A stretch of 46,487 nucleotides of DNA from an uncultured Mediterraneibacter sp. (GCA_944383695.1 CALWQP010000023.1:1-46487), one strand, 5' to 3'. Numbered from the stretch's first letter, positions 1 to 8,055 are shown. Program-made: numbers and translations. Notes: generated by a model from the sequence alone, not told the origin.

Positions 1-276
1 TTTATGGCGGCGCTGTGCCTGGCGCTTGGCATGGCGGATCAGATCCAGGAGAGCGCGGCGTCTGTCAATCTGGATATGATGTTCATAGACGAAGGCTTTG
101 GTTCCCTTGATGAGCACTCCCGGGACAAGGCGGTCCGGGTGCTCCAGGATATGGCAGGCGGCTCCAGGCTGATTGGCATCATCTCCCATGTGACGGAGCT
201 GAAACAGGAGATTGAGGATCAGCTCATTGTGAGAAAGGATGAAGAGGGAAGCCATGTCAGATGGCAGATCAGTTAG
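1..276 (+). CDS. sbcC: SbcC exonuclease subunit, C-terminal fragment
   Basis: This is the last 91 codons of a gene entering from the left edge; the frame is open at base 1, so the ATG at position 4 is internal. The fragment contains FIDEGFGSLD, the Walker B plus D-loop of the SbcC/Rad50 ATPase family, followed by IGIISHV, which carries the switch histidine. That layout and the short tail after it match the C-terminal ATPase lobe of SbcC, which with SbcD forms a nuclease that cleaves hairpins and processes DNA ends. The rest of the protein, including the coiled coil and Walker A lobe, is outside the window. A hairpin with a T-tract follows about 20 bp after the stop, so this is probably the last gene of its operon. 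Confidence 0.9.
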   Translation, partial: FMAALCLALGMADQIQESAASVNLDMMFIDEGFGSLDEHSRDKAVRVLQDMAGGSRLIGIISHVTELKQEIEDQLIVRKDEEGSHVRWQIS

Positions 277-292
277 ATAACCGGATTATAGG

Positions 293-345
293 AGAAAAAA
301 TGGGAGAAGGGAAGGCTGTCAAACCATCCTTTCTCCCATTTTTCA
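293..345 (+). terminator. Rho-independent terminator after sbcC
   Basis: The arm TGGGAGAA (301-308) pairs with TTCTCCCA (331-338). An A-run lies before the stem and a T-run after it, so it may work in both directions. Confidence 0.75.
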
Positions 346-381
346 GCGGAAGAAGCTAAAGCTTTTTTTAATAAAAACCTC

Positions 382-412
382 TTGCTTGTGACGCTGCGTC
401 ATGAATTATAAT
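382..412 (+). promoter_or_regulatory. MerR-type promoter with palindromic operator
   Basis: TTGCTT (382-387) and a perfect TATAAT (407-412) are separated by 19 bp, longer than the usual 17. The spacer contains a perfect 13-bp palindrome, TGACGC-T-GCGTCA (389-401). A long spacer with a dyad between the two boxes is the hallmark of promoters untwisted by MerR-family activators. The next gene encodes a MerR protein, so autoregulation of this operon is the natural reading. Confidence 0.85.
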
Positions 413-434
413 AGAGCAAAAGGAGGAATCCACT

Positions 435-1304
435 ATGAAGAAAAATCTGTCTGTGCCGGATGGCTATATGACTGTCGGAGAGCTTGCCAAAAAGATGGGC
501 ACGACTGTCCGTACGCTGCAGTATTATGATAAAGAGCATCTCCTGCCGCCCTCAGCCGAGAGTGAGGGCGGTCGGAGGCTGTATACTTATAAAGATATGA
601 TCCGCCTTCACCAGATCCAGTCCCTAAAATCCCTTGGTTTTTCTCTGGATGATATCAGAAACCGTCTGATCCCGCTCAATACGCCTGAGGAAGTGGCAGA
701 TATGCTCACCCATCAGGCGGAGGTCATCAGGGAAAAAATTGATCAGCTCACGGATGCACTGAAAGCAGTCGAGACGCTGAAGCAGGAGGCTCTTCAGATG
801 CAGAGTGTTGATTTCAGGAAGTATGCGGATATTATCGTCAATCTCCAGATGAAGAATGAATACTACTGGCTGATCAAGCATTTTGACGATAATACTCTGG
901 ACCATATCCGCAGGCGGTTCGATAAGGAAAGCGGCACTGTGTTTATGGAGCGGTTCAAGGATCTGAACGGGCGGATTTTGGGATTGAAGGAAAAAGGGCT
1001 GCCTCCGGAAGACAGCCGTGTGCAGGAGTCTGCGGAGGAGTTCTGGAAGATGGTCATGGAATTTACCGGCGGAGATATGAGTCTTCTGCCAAGGCTTATG
1101 GAGTTCGGCAGTCTGATGGCAAATGCTCCGGACAGAGATAGAGAGAATAGTATGGATGGTAATAATGCCGGAAACATAGTGGATGAAACCGGGCGGAAAA
1201 AGGCGGAATGGATCAGCCGTCAGACAGAGATTCAGGAATACCTTCAGCCGGCGCTGGAACTGTATTTTCAGAAATCCGGGAAGGATCCTTTTGGGGAGGA
1301 CTGA
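435..1304 (+). CDS. MerR-family transcriptional regulator
   Basis: This 289-residue protein has a MerR-type winged helix at about residues 12-80 (MTVGELAKKMGTTVRTLQYYD, then GGRRLY and the second helix-turn-helix). A dimerisation helix follows at about 85-125. The C-terminal half (about 130-285) is helical and resembles the ligand-binding part of TipAS-like regulators, which bind peptide or drug-like ligands; that resemblance is an impression from layout, not an alignment. AGGAGG precedes the ATG. The gene is first in an operon with an ABC ATPase that starts 2 bp after its stop codon and a permease. The likely role is to sense a toxic compound and switch on the exporter from the promoter just upstream. 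Confidence 0.88.
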   Translation: MKKNLSVPDGYMTVGELAKKMGTTVRTLQYYDKEHLLPPSAESEGGRRLYTYKDMIRLHQIQSLKSLGFSLDDIRNRLIPLNTPEEVADMLTHQAEVIREKIDQLTDALKAVETLKQEALQMQSVDFRKYADIIVNLQMKNEYYWLIKHFDDNTLDHIRRRFDKESGTVFMERFKDLNGRILGLKEKGLPPEDSRVQESAEEFWKMVMEFTGGDMSLLPRLMEFGSLMANAPDRDRENSMDGNNAGNIVDETGRKKAEWISRQTEIQEYLQPALELYFQKSGKDPFGED

Positions 1305-1306
1305 GT

Positions 1307-2116
1307 ATGAAGTATGCGATACAGGTATCAAATCTGCGGAAAAGCTATGGCAGTAAGGAGGTGCTGAAAGGAATCAATCTTCAGGTAAAGAAGGGAGAGA
1401 TTTTTGGGATACTCGGCGTCAATGGGGCGGGGAAAACGACGACCTTGGAATGTATCGAAGGATTTCGCAGATATGATTCCGGAGAAATCAGAGTGGACGG
1501 AAAAATCGGCATCCAGCTCCAGTCTGCTTCACTGCCGGCATATATCAAAGCGGGGGAAGCTGTGCGCCTGTTTGCGAAGTGGAATCATGCAGAGCCGGAT
1601 CCTGCCAGACTGTCGGCCCTGGGAATACCGGAGCTGGAAAAGAAAAGATACATGGGATTGTCCACAGGACAGAAGCGCCGCCTGCATTTGGCGCTGGCAT
1701 TGACAGGAAATCCCGCTGTCATTTTTCTGGATGAACCCACGGCTGGGCTGGATGTGGAAGGACGAATATCACTGCACAAAGAGATTTTCAGACTAAAGAA
1801 GCAGGGGAGGACAATCATCATGGCAAGTCATGATATGAGCGAAGTGGAGAATCTGTGCGGCCGCATTGCCATCCTGAACGGAGGAAAGATCGCTTTCTGC
1901 GGGACAACGGAGGAACTGGCGGCGAAGCTGGGCAGACATTACGATATCAGAGTCATAACAGAGCTGGGGGAGGATGCATACTGTGTGGAGGATATCCGAG
2001 AAGAGCTGACAAAAATCCTGGAAAAATACAGGAAGAAGGAAATGAATATCCTTGATCTGAAAGTAAACAGAGGAACATTGGAACAGCATTTTATCAGACT
2101 GGCAAAGGGGGTGTAA
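1307..2116 (+). CDS. ABC transporter ATP-binding protein
   Basis: This 269-residue ABC ATPase has Walker A GVNGAGKT near residue 40, the signature LSTGQKRR, Walker B VIFLDEPTAGLD and the switch histidine in MASHDMSE. I start it at ATG 1307 because GGGGAGGA lies 7 bp upstream and the family N-terminus (YAIQVSNLRKSYG) begins there; an in-frame start at 1208 would lie inside the regulator. The order with a following ABC-2 membrane protein is that of CcmA/DrrA-type exporters, where one ATPase serves a separate permease. The substrate cannot be read from the sequence; a drug or lipid is typical. Confidence 0.9.
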   Translation: MKYAIQVSNLRKSYGSKEVLKGINLQVKKGEIFGILGVNGAGKTTTLECIEGFRRYDSGEIRVDGKIGIQLQSASLPAYIKAGEAVRLFAKWNHAEPDPARLSALGIPELEKKRYMGLSTGQKRRLHLALALTGNPAVIFLDEPTAGLDVEGRISLHKEIFRLKKQGRTIIMASHDMSEVENLCGRIAILNGGKIAFCGTTEELAAKLGRHYDIRVITELGEDAYCVEDIREELTKILEKYRKKEMNILDLKVNRGTLEQHFIRLAKGV

Positions 2117-2119
2117 CAG

Positions 2120-2851
2120 ATGGAAGCTTTCTTATATGGAATCGGTCTTCAGTTTAAAATGGATATCCGAAGCAGATCCCTTCTCGTAACTTGTTATCTC
2201 GTTCCGCTTCTGTTCTTTGCGGTCATGGGCGGAATTTTCACATCCATCATGCCGGACTCCGGAGACACGCTGATCCAGTCCATGACAGTCATGGGCGTCT
2301 CCATGGGGGCGCTGATCGGAGTGCCGCCTTCTTTGGCTGAGATATACGGGACAGATGTGAGAAAAATGTATCAGGCAAATGGGGCGCCTCTGTGGTGCGG
2401 GCTCATTACACTGACTGTGTCAGCCTTCATCCACCTTTTGATCATGAGCGGGATTATCCTGGCCGTGGCGCCGGTCATGTTTCACGCAGAGGTTCCGGCA
2501 GGACTGCCATTCCACTTTATGAAGCTGTCAGCTTTTATCATTGCTTCTCTTGGAATTGCGGGTATGCTCGGGATGCTGGAAAAGAATCAGGCAAAGCTGA
2601 CGATGCTGTGTCAGGTCGCGTTTCTGCCGTCGATCCTGCTGTCCGGGATCATGTTTCCGTCAAGTCTGCTTCCGGGGTTCCTGGAAAAGCTCGGGAAAGT
2701 GTTCCCTGCGGCATGGGGCTATGTACTGCTTTCGAATAAGGGTGCAGGCATCGGAGAAATATTGCCGCTGGGGATTATTTTCGGAGGGGCGGCTTTGGTA
2801 TGCGCGGTTTTGCTGAGAAGAATGAGCGGAAGTTATGGGACTTGGAGATGA
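2120..2851 (+). CDS. ABC-2 type transporter permease
   Basis: This 243-residue membrane protein has about six hydrophobic segments: near residues 20-40, 55-75, 95-118, 130-150, 160-185 and 212-235. The pattern and the conserved PSSLLPGFLEKLGKVFP region before the last helix fit the ABC-2 permease fold. The gene starts 3 bp after the ATPase stop, so the two are translationally linked and should form the exporter. A terminator at 2919 closes the operon. Confidence 0.85.
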   Translation: MEAFLYGIGLQFKMDIRSRSLLVTCYLVPLLFFAVMGGIFTSIMPDSGDTLIQSMTVMGVSMGALIGVPPSLAEIYGTDVRKMYQANGAPLWCGLITLTVSAFIHLLIMSGIILAVAPVMFHAEVPAGLPFHFMKLSAFIIASLGIAGMLGMLEKNQAKLTMLCQVAFLPSILLSGIMFPSSLLPGFLEKLGKVFPAAWGYVLLSNKGAGIGEILPLGIIFGGAALVCAVLLRRMSGSYGTWR

Positions 2852-2918
2852 ATAACATGTGGAGATGTGCGAGATAGATTGTAGAGAGGAAAATCATTTT
2901 TACATAGCTGGATAAGGA

Positions 2919-2945
2919 GGCAGGGAGAAATCTCTGCCGTTTTTC
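2919..2945 (+). terminator. Rho-independent terminator of the MerR/ABC operon
   Basis: GGCAGGGA (2919-2926), a GAAA loop and TCTCTGCC (2931-2938, one G-T pair) are followed by a run of T. Confidence 0.85.
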
Positions 2946-2997
2946 TTTGGAGAATGGCTTCTTAGTTATGGAAAATGTACGTCTTAATACAGAACGA

Positions 2998-3025
2998 TTG
3001 AGAAAGCGTTTTATATACGTATAAT
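2998..3025 (+). promoter_or_regulatory. Promoter of the decayed LytTR gene
   Basis: TTGAGA (2998-3003) and TATAAT (3020-3025) are 16 bp apart. A 10-bp palindrome TATACGTATA (3014-3023) overlaps the -10 box and could be an operator. The promoter looks intact although the gene it serves is broken. Confidence 0.6.
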
Positions 3026-3043
3026 TGTAATTGGAGGTGTCAG

Positions 3044-3574
3044 ATGGATATTAAGATTGTTGAAGATATAAAAGGCACTTTGCAGATAGTCATAAAGTGC
3101 AAAAAAATTGACGATGAGATTAATCGATTAAAAAATCATATTGAACTGTTTGATAAAAAGTTATACGCAAAGAAAGATAACCAAATGTTCTTTGTTAATT
3201 CATCGGATATTCTGTATTTTGATTCGGTAGATAATCGTACTTTTTTATATACCAAAGATGATGTGATGGAAATAAAACAGAGGCTGTATGAGTTAGAAAT
3301 TTCTCTTTCGGATAAAGACTTTGTAAGGATTTCAAAATCTCAGATCGTAAATATAAATAAGATCCGATCATTAAAACCCGAACAGTATCAGAAAACAAAA
3401 ACGAGGATTACATTTTATTATGGCTTCAGTTTTTGTTTGGATAGTAGTTCTGATTATTCATCTGTCTACATTGCCTATTATGACAAAAAACTTATTTACT
3501 TTTTGCTGTTCAGCACCACGGGTTCTTTTGGCGTATTTATTCTCCCATCTTTTGAAGATAGATTTTCAAAATAA
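3044..3574 (+). pseudogene. LytTR-domain regulator, 3'-truncated
   Basis: Residues 1-113 follow the layout of a stand-alone LytTR transcriptional regulator: a helical N-terminal part, then a DNA-binding domain with DKDFVRISKSQIVNINKIRSLKP. In the family about 30 more residues finish the domain. Here, from about base 3380, the frame instead runs out of register through the remnant of the next gene and stops at 3574, so the last ~60 residues are not LytTR sequence. The break looks like a deletion joining two genes. The DNA is visibly richer in A+T than its surroundings, suggesting acquired DNA now decaying. A shortened protein could still be made, but it would lack the end of its DNA-binding domain. 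Confidence 0.75.
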
Positions 3575-3920
3575 AGGAAACCCGTTATCAGTATTAGGTC
3601 TGTTAATTTCGTTTAATCAACTGCTTTATATACTTATTGCAATGTGGATATATGCGGCTATGCCTGAGAAAATGCTGATGGTTTATGCTATGATTTTTGG
3701 GGCGCATCTTTTACCTTATGGATGGTTGTATCAATCAAAAAGCTATTATCTATTTTCTGTCATAATACCATTTGCTGTATTGTTACTTGGGATATACAGT
3801 TCTTCCATTGTGATAGCTATATTTATGCTTGTCACAGAAGTAGTCTTTTGCATTTTACTGATTATCGAAAATAAGAAAACACCCGGTAAAAGGGAGAATA
3901 TCCTGCCTGTTTCTGCGTGA
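3375..3920 (+). pseudogene. Small multi-pass membrane protein (DUF7010-like), 5'-truncated
   Basis: The frame opens right after a TAA at 3372-3374 with no start codon, then reads SIRKQKRGLHFIMASV, which resembles the N-terminal region of a small membrane protein family that I recall as DUF7010. The following LPIMTKNLFTFCC and PEKMLMVYAMIFGAHLLPY segments also fit that family from memory. About five hydrophobic segments follow. The first residues of the family are missing, replaced by the end of the LytTR gene in another frame. An ATG at 3420 could still give a 166-residue product. The function of the family is not known to me. The name is moderately certain; the truncation is seen directly from the frames. 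Confidence 0.65.
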
Positions 3921-3992
3921 AAATGAAAATCGATTCCCCTTCATTGTCTGTCAGGATAGAAAGATTCCTGGCGGCATGTTATGATAAACCAT

Positions 3993-4091
3993 ATGAAACT
4001 TCGTCAGATATGGGAATTGAACGGAATTCAGGAAGGGGTCATTGATGTTGAGAATGAAAAGAAAGAGGAGAAAGTGAGAAAGATTTTATGA
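3993..4091 (+). other. Small open frame, possible gene remnant
   Basis: A 32-codon frame (MKLRQIWELNGIQEG..., ending KVRKIL) closes with TGA at 4089-4091, overlapping the ATG at 4088 of the next decayed gene by ATGA. I do not recognise it. It may be the tail of a gene lost in the same rearrangements that scar this region, or chance. Confidence 0.25.
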
Positions 4092-4451
4092 AAGAGATAT
4101 CTCTCATGACAAGCGATAAAAGCGGTCAGTATATCATTCGGAATATCCGCAAGAGTGAGATTGGTCTGCTGAAGGATTTTCTCTATGAAGCGGTCTTTGT
4201 GCCGGAAGGAATGGAGCCTCCCGCAAGGGACATCGTAGAACAGCCTGAGCTGCGGGTGTACACGGATTGTTTTGGCACGCGTAAGGGCGATAACTGTCTG
4301 GTCGTTGAGTTCGGCGGCAAGGTGGTCGGCTCTGTCTGTGCAGAAAGCCAATTATGCCGTGAAGATGTATGAGAAAGCCGGAGTCAAAACGGTGGATGAA
4401 AATGATGAAGATCTGATCGCTGCGCAGGAAATTTTCCTGCTTTATCTATAG
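4088..4451 (+). pseudogene. GNAT acetyltransferase with internal deletion
   Basis: Bases 4088 to about 4336 encode the N-terminal part of a GNAT acetyltransferase (YIIRNIRKSEIGLLKDFLYE to EFGGKVVGSV). The frame then shifts. Bases 4338 onward, in the +1 frame, encode the C-terminal part (VQKANYAVKMYEKAGVKTVDENDED). Roughly 60 residues between them are missing, including the acetyl-CoA binding motif (R/Q-x-x-G-x-G/A), so the product cannot be an active enzyme. The end of the gene is itself cut: after DENDED the sequence matches the start of the following racemase in another frame. Confidence 0.8.
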
Positions 4452-4456
4452 AAACT

Positions 4457-5026
4457 GTGAACATGTATGAAATGCTGGGTTATTGTAAGGCTGGAAAATA
4501 TAGAGAACTGGCAGATTACTTATTACAGGGGATTTTTAATCTGGAGCACAGTGGAGCAGAGTTTATTATCATTGCCTCGAATACTCCTCATGTTGTTTTT
4601 GATGTGTTAAAGGAAAGGGCGCATGTGCCGCTTCTCAGTATTATTGAGCCGACTTTTCAAGCTGTTCTGAAGAAAGGATATAAAAAAATTGTCTGGCTTG
4701 GGACTGGTTTTACGATGGAGCAACCGTTTTTCAGAAAGAGATTTATAGAAAATGGAATCGACACTGTCATTCCCAATGACGAGGAACGAAAATTTATTGA
4801 CCATGTGATAGCAGATGAGCTGGAATTTGGCATTGTTAATCCAGAGTCAAAAAACAGAATGGATGCTATCATAGAGCGTCTGATTCAGGAAGAACAGATC
4901 GAGGCTGCGATTCTGGGATGTACAGAACTGCCGCTAATGTATGCGGATGATAAGCTTTCTATTCCTATTTTCCATACTTTACAATACCATATTGCAGAAA
5001 TCATAGATTATATGTTTGAGGAGTGA
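4457..5026 (+). CDS. Aspartate/glutamate racemase-family protein, 5'-truncated
   Basis: This encodes about 189 residues of an amino-acid racemase family (Asp/Glu racemase superfamily, usual length about 230). The substrate-pocket segment reads IIIASNTPH, with serine in the place of the first catalytic cysteine; that replacement occurs in some lineages. The second catalytic cysteine is present in LGCTELPL. Racemase-like sequence extends upstream of the GTG at 4457 (NFPALSIETVNMYEML, from about 4430) with no start codon before a TGA at 4406, so roughly the first 35-40 residues have been lost. Translation from 4457 or the ATG at 4463 could give a shortened product of doubtful activity. Confidence 0.7.
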   Translation: MNMYEMLGYCKAGKYRELADYLLQGIFNLEHSGAEFIIIASNTPHVVFDVLKERAHVPLLSIIEPTFQAVLKKGYKKIVWLGTGFTMEQPFFRKRFIENGIDTVIPNDEERKFIDHVIADELEFGIVNPESKNRMDAIIERLIQEEQIEAAILGCTELPLMYADDKLSIPIFHTLQYHIAEIIDYMFEE

Positions 5027-5028
5027 CA

Positions 5029-5478
5029 ATGTATCCGATTCAAAGATTCGATGATAAATATACAGAAAAACTGATTTCTTTTCTGGAGCGCTGCCTTCCT
5101 GAGTCCGGAAGAAAGCTGGATTTAGACGAAAAGCATAAGAGCTATCTGGATGTGAGGCACTATTTTGAGGAATTTTGGATCATGCTCGACGGAGAAGAAA
5201 TCATAGGTACAGCAGCATTGAAAAGAATGGATGAACGCCGGTGTGAGCTGAAGTCGCTCTATCTTTACCGGGGGTTTCAGGGAAGAGGGCTTGGCAGAAA
5301 GCTTCTGGAAACTGCGCTCAAGACAGCGGAAGATTCCGGTTATCGGGAAATGTATCTGGATACATTATCGACCAGCAGAAGAGCTCTCGCACTGTATGAA
5401 AAGGCCGGGTTTATTCAGACTGAGCGGTACAATGAGAATCATGACGCTGATATTTTTATGGTTTTAAAAATCAATTAA
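5029..5478 (+). CDS. GNAT-family N-acetyltransferase
   Basis: This 149-residue acetyltransferase looks intact. The acetyl-CoA motif A is RGFQGRGLGRKLLETAL (about residues 83-99), and the C-terminal signature RALALYEKAGF is present. I place the start at ATG 5029, with GAGGAG just before it at the end of the racemase gene; a GTG at 5023 is an alternative. The acceptor substrate is unknown. It overlaps or abuts the racemase remnant, and unlike the genes to its left it shows no frame damage. Confidence 0.82.
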   Translation: MYPIQRFDDKYTEKLISFLERCLPESGRKLDLDEKHKSYLDVRHYFEEFWIMLDGEEIIGTAALKRMDERRCELKSLYLYRGFQGRGLGRKLLETALKTAEDSGYREMYLDTLSTSRRALALYEKAGFIQTERYNENHDADIFMVLKIN

Positions 5479-5554
5479 TAGAGATGGAAAAATTATCCTC
5501 TTGACCATCGAACGTTTGTTCCCTGATAATAGATACAGGGAGGCGAACACAGGT

Positions 5555-6826
5555 TTGGAAAAGAGGAAACGCGTGATTTTTCACATTGATGTTAATTCAG
5601 CATACTTGAGCTGGGAGGCAGTGTACCGTCTGCATCACCTGGGCGGACGGACGGACCTGCGGAAAAAGGTCTCCGCTGTGGGCGGGGACGCGGCACTGCG
5701 GCATGGGATCATCCTGGCAAAATCAATCCCGGCGAAGCGGTGTGGCATCCAGACTGGAGAAACGATCGTGGAGGCGCTGCGCAAATGTCCGGATTTGATC
5801 CTGGTGCCGCCTAATTATGATCTGTACGAGAAGTGTTCGGAAGCATTTATGGACATCCTTCGGCAGTATTCTCCGGATGTGGAGCAGTATTCGGTGGATG
5901 AGGCATTTGTGGATATGAGCGGAACAGAAGGGCTATGGGGAGATCCGCAAAGCGCGGCAACCCTGATCAAAGATGAAATCCGTGATGCCCTGGGATTTAC
6001 AGTCAATATTGGAATCTCAGAAAACAAGGTACTGGCAAAGATGGCGTCTGACTTTCAGAAACCGGACAGAGTGCATACGTTGTGGAAAGATGAAATACAG
6101 GAGAAAATGTGGGAACTTCCTATCAGTAATCTGTTCTTTGTGGGCAGGGCAACAGCGAAGAAGCTCTTAAATCTTGGCATTCAAACCATTGGGGATCTGG
6201 CGTGCGCAGATCCGGCGCTTCTCAAATCCCACTTAAAGAAACATGGTGAAGTGATATGGGCATTTGCAAACGGAAAGGATGCCTCAGTCGTCCAGTCGGA
6301 ACCGCCGGCAAACAAAGGATATGGCAATTCCACGACCATCGCATTCGATGTGTCGGATGCGTCTGCTGCAAAGCTGGTCCTTCTGGCACTGGCAGAGACT
6401 GTGGGGACCAGGCTGCGGGAGGCGAAAGTGAAGGCGGAAGTGATCGCAGTCGGGATCAAGTCCGCCGACTTCAGTTACACGAGTCATCAGATGACTTTGA
6501 AGAATGCAACGAACATTACCTCCGAGCTCCATAAGTATGTCTGCCGACTCTTTGATGAGCTGTGGGACGGCGCTCCGATCCGGCATCTCGGGATTCACGC
6601 GAGCCGCATCCGGGATGGAGCTGACATGAGACAGATAGACATGTTCGACGATACAGATTATGAGAAGCTGGAGCAAAGGGACGCTGCCGTGGACCGGATC
6701 CGCCAAAGATTTGGCATTGATTCCGTGAAACGGGCGGCATTTATGGAAAGCTCCATCGATCATATGAGCGGAGGGATTTCCCGGGAGAAGCGGTCGGTGG
6801 ATTACGAAAAAATCAGAGTGTCATAG
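5555..6826 (+). CDS. dinB: DNA polymerase IV-like Y-family polymerase
   Basis: This Y-family translesion polymerase has the palm motif FHIDVNSAYLSWEA at its start, with the first metal aspartate, and YSVDEAFVDMSG, which carries the catalytic Asp-Glu pair. Helix-hairpin-helix and little-finger domains follow to the C-terminus. The open frame reaches back to TTG 5501, but the conserved sequence begins only at IFHIDV. TTG 5555 has GGGAGG 11 bp upstream and gives MEKRKRVIFHIDV; GTG 5573 is also possible. The enzyme copies past damaged bases with low fidelity. It is followed by a small unknown protein and a SRAP-domain protein, all in one direction, which suggests a DNA-damage tolerance operon. 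I saw no clear LexA box. Confidence 0.92.
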   Translation: MEKRKRVIFHIDVNSAYLSWEAVYRLHHLGGRTDLRKKVSAVGGDAALRHGIILAKSIPAKRCGIQTGETIVEALRKCPDLILVPPNYDLYEKCSEAFMDILRQYSPDVEQYSVDEAFVDMSGTEGLWGDPQSAATLIKDEIRDALGFTVNIGISENKVLAKMASDFQKPDRVHTLWKDEIQEKMWELPISNLFFVGRATAKKLLNLGIQTIGDLACADPALLKSHLKKHGEVIWAFANGKDASVVQSEPPANKGYGNSTTIAFDVSDASAAKLVLLALAETVGTRLREAKVKAEVIAVGIKSADFSYTSHQMTLKNATNITSELHKYVCRLFDELWDGAPIRHLGIHASRIRDGADMRQIDMFDDTDYEKLEQRDAAVDRIRQRFGIDSVKRAAFMESSIDHMSGGISREKRSVDYEKIRVS

Positions 6827-6869
6827 CAGTTATGGCGTTCAGATTCAGACAGCACAGAGGTGAGCAGAA

Positions 6870-7193
6870 ATGAATATGGGAATCGGGATGAATGCCCGGA
6901 AGCCGGACGAAGGAAAAATAAAGAAAAATGATTTGAGGGAGATTGCCTGCGGAGTGTGGTTTACAAGCACTGGGACAGCCATGCCGAAGATGATCAAATA
7001 TCAGGACGAAGAGGGAATGATACACAGCATCGGCCAGATTCATGTGCAGGCCCGGGAGAAAAAGTATTACTGCGGCATCCCCATCCATGAGTACCGGTGC
7101 AGTACCGTGGCGCAGGGGCAGGAATATCTCTTCCGTCTGTACTATTATGTAGAAGAAAACTGCTGGAAGTTAAGCTGGGAAAGCGGGGCATGA
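6870..7193 (+). CDS. Conserved small protein between dinB and SRAP gene
   Basis: This 107-residue soluble protein has no motif I can name. A beta-rich core is likely: ACGVWFTSTGTAMPKMIKYQD, then a segment with IGQIHVQAREKKYYCGIPIHEY, and a tail ending YYYVEENCWKLSWE. A good ribosome site (GAGGTGAG) precedes ATG 6870. It sits 43 bp after dinB and about 90 bp before the SRAP gene, in the same direction. Small accessory proteins next to Y-family polymerases are known in other phyla (DUF6504 beside ImuB/DinB2), so a role in translesion synthesis is a reasonable guess from position only. Confidence 0.7.
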   Translation: MNMGIGMNARKPDEGKIKKNDLREIACGVWFTSTGTAMPKMIKYQDEEGMIHSIGQIHVQAREKKYYCGIPIHEYRCSTVAQGQEYLFRLYYYVEENCWKLSWESGA

Positions 7194-7282
7194 GTAATAG
7201 GTCCATAAGAAATACATTCTCGGATATGGGGAAGAATAGTAACAATGAGACAAGATAAAGCGGGAGGAAAACAGAGAAGACA

Positions 7283-7951
7283 ATGTGCGGACGATATTAT
7301 GTGGATGACGAAACGGCAAGAGAGATCAAACGTCTGGTGCAGAAGCTGGATGAAAAACTGCGGAGAGAATCGGATAAGAGCACCGCGCGGGAACAGAATA
7401 TAGTGTGGGAAGAGACGCAGAAAACGGACACAGGATCATTCCATGAATCAGCAGCCGGAACTGCGGCTGTCTTTCCTTCACAGAATGGCCTTGTGATAAT
7501 GGGCAAGGGCAGCCATCTGGAGACGGAGCAGATGATATGGGGATTCCCACGGTTTGACGGAAAAGGACTTCTGATCAACGCCAGGGCGGAAACTGCTATG
7601 GAACGGCGCAGTTTCCAGGAGAGTGTCCTGCACAGAAGATGTGTCGTCCCGGCAAGAGGATTCTGGGAGTGGAATAAGTCAAAGGAGAAGTTTTCCTTTG
7701 AGCGGGCAGATTCCAGTGTTATGTTCATGGCGGGATGCTACAACTGTTTCCAAGGACAGGACCGGTTCGTGATCCTCACCACGGAGGCAAATGCTTCCGT
7801 ATGTCCGGTCCATGACAGAATGCCGCTGATTTTGGAGAAGAGTGAAATTGGAGACTGGGTGATAGACGACAGAGTGACAGAGTATCTGCTGCATAAGACG
7901 CCGATACTGCTGGAGAGGGAAGCGGAATATGAGCAGATGAGCCTGTTTTAG
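7283..7951 (+). CDS. SRAP-domain protein (YedK/HMCES-like abasic-site protein)
   Basis: This 222-residue SRAP protein has the invariant Cys2 right after the start (MCGRYY), which in the family forms a thiazolidine crosslink with abasic sites in single-stranded DNA. The other active-site residues are visible: Asn99 in LINARAET, Glu129 in GFWEWNK and His177 in VHDRMP. Removal of Met1 to free Cys2 is needed in the family, and the next residue, glycine, allows it. Together with DinB upstream this points to handling of damaged bases at stalled forks. A charged insert at residues 20-60 is longer than in YedK. Confidence 0.93.
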   Translation: MCGRYYVDDETAREIKRLVQKLDEKLRRESDKSTAREQNIVWEETQKTDTGSFHESAAGTAAVFPSQNGLVIMGKGSHLETEQMIWGFPRFDGKGLLINARAETAMERRSFQESVLHRRCVVPARGFWEWNKSKEKFSFERADSSVMFMAGCYNCFQGQDRFVILTTEANASVCPVHDRMPLILEKSEIGDWVIDDRVTEYLLHKTPILLEREAEYEQMSLF

Positions 7952-7953
7952 CT

Positions 7954-7981
7954 TTGTATCTCCGGAATTTTATGGTAAACT
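7954..7981 (+). promoter_or_regulatory. Putative promoter of the AAA+ operon
   Basis: TTGTAT (7954-7959) and an extended -10, TGG-TAAACT (-10 box 7976-7981), are 16 bp apart, about 75 bp before the AAA+ gene. Confidence 0.5.
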
Positions 7982-8055
7982 GGTACAGTGAACAGCAGTA
8001 TATGATCTGCTGAGCCAGAAGAAATTTACTGAATGACATACAAAGGAGTTAGATT

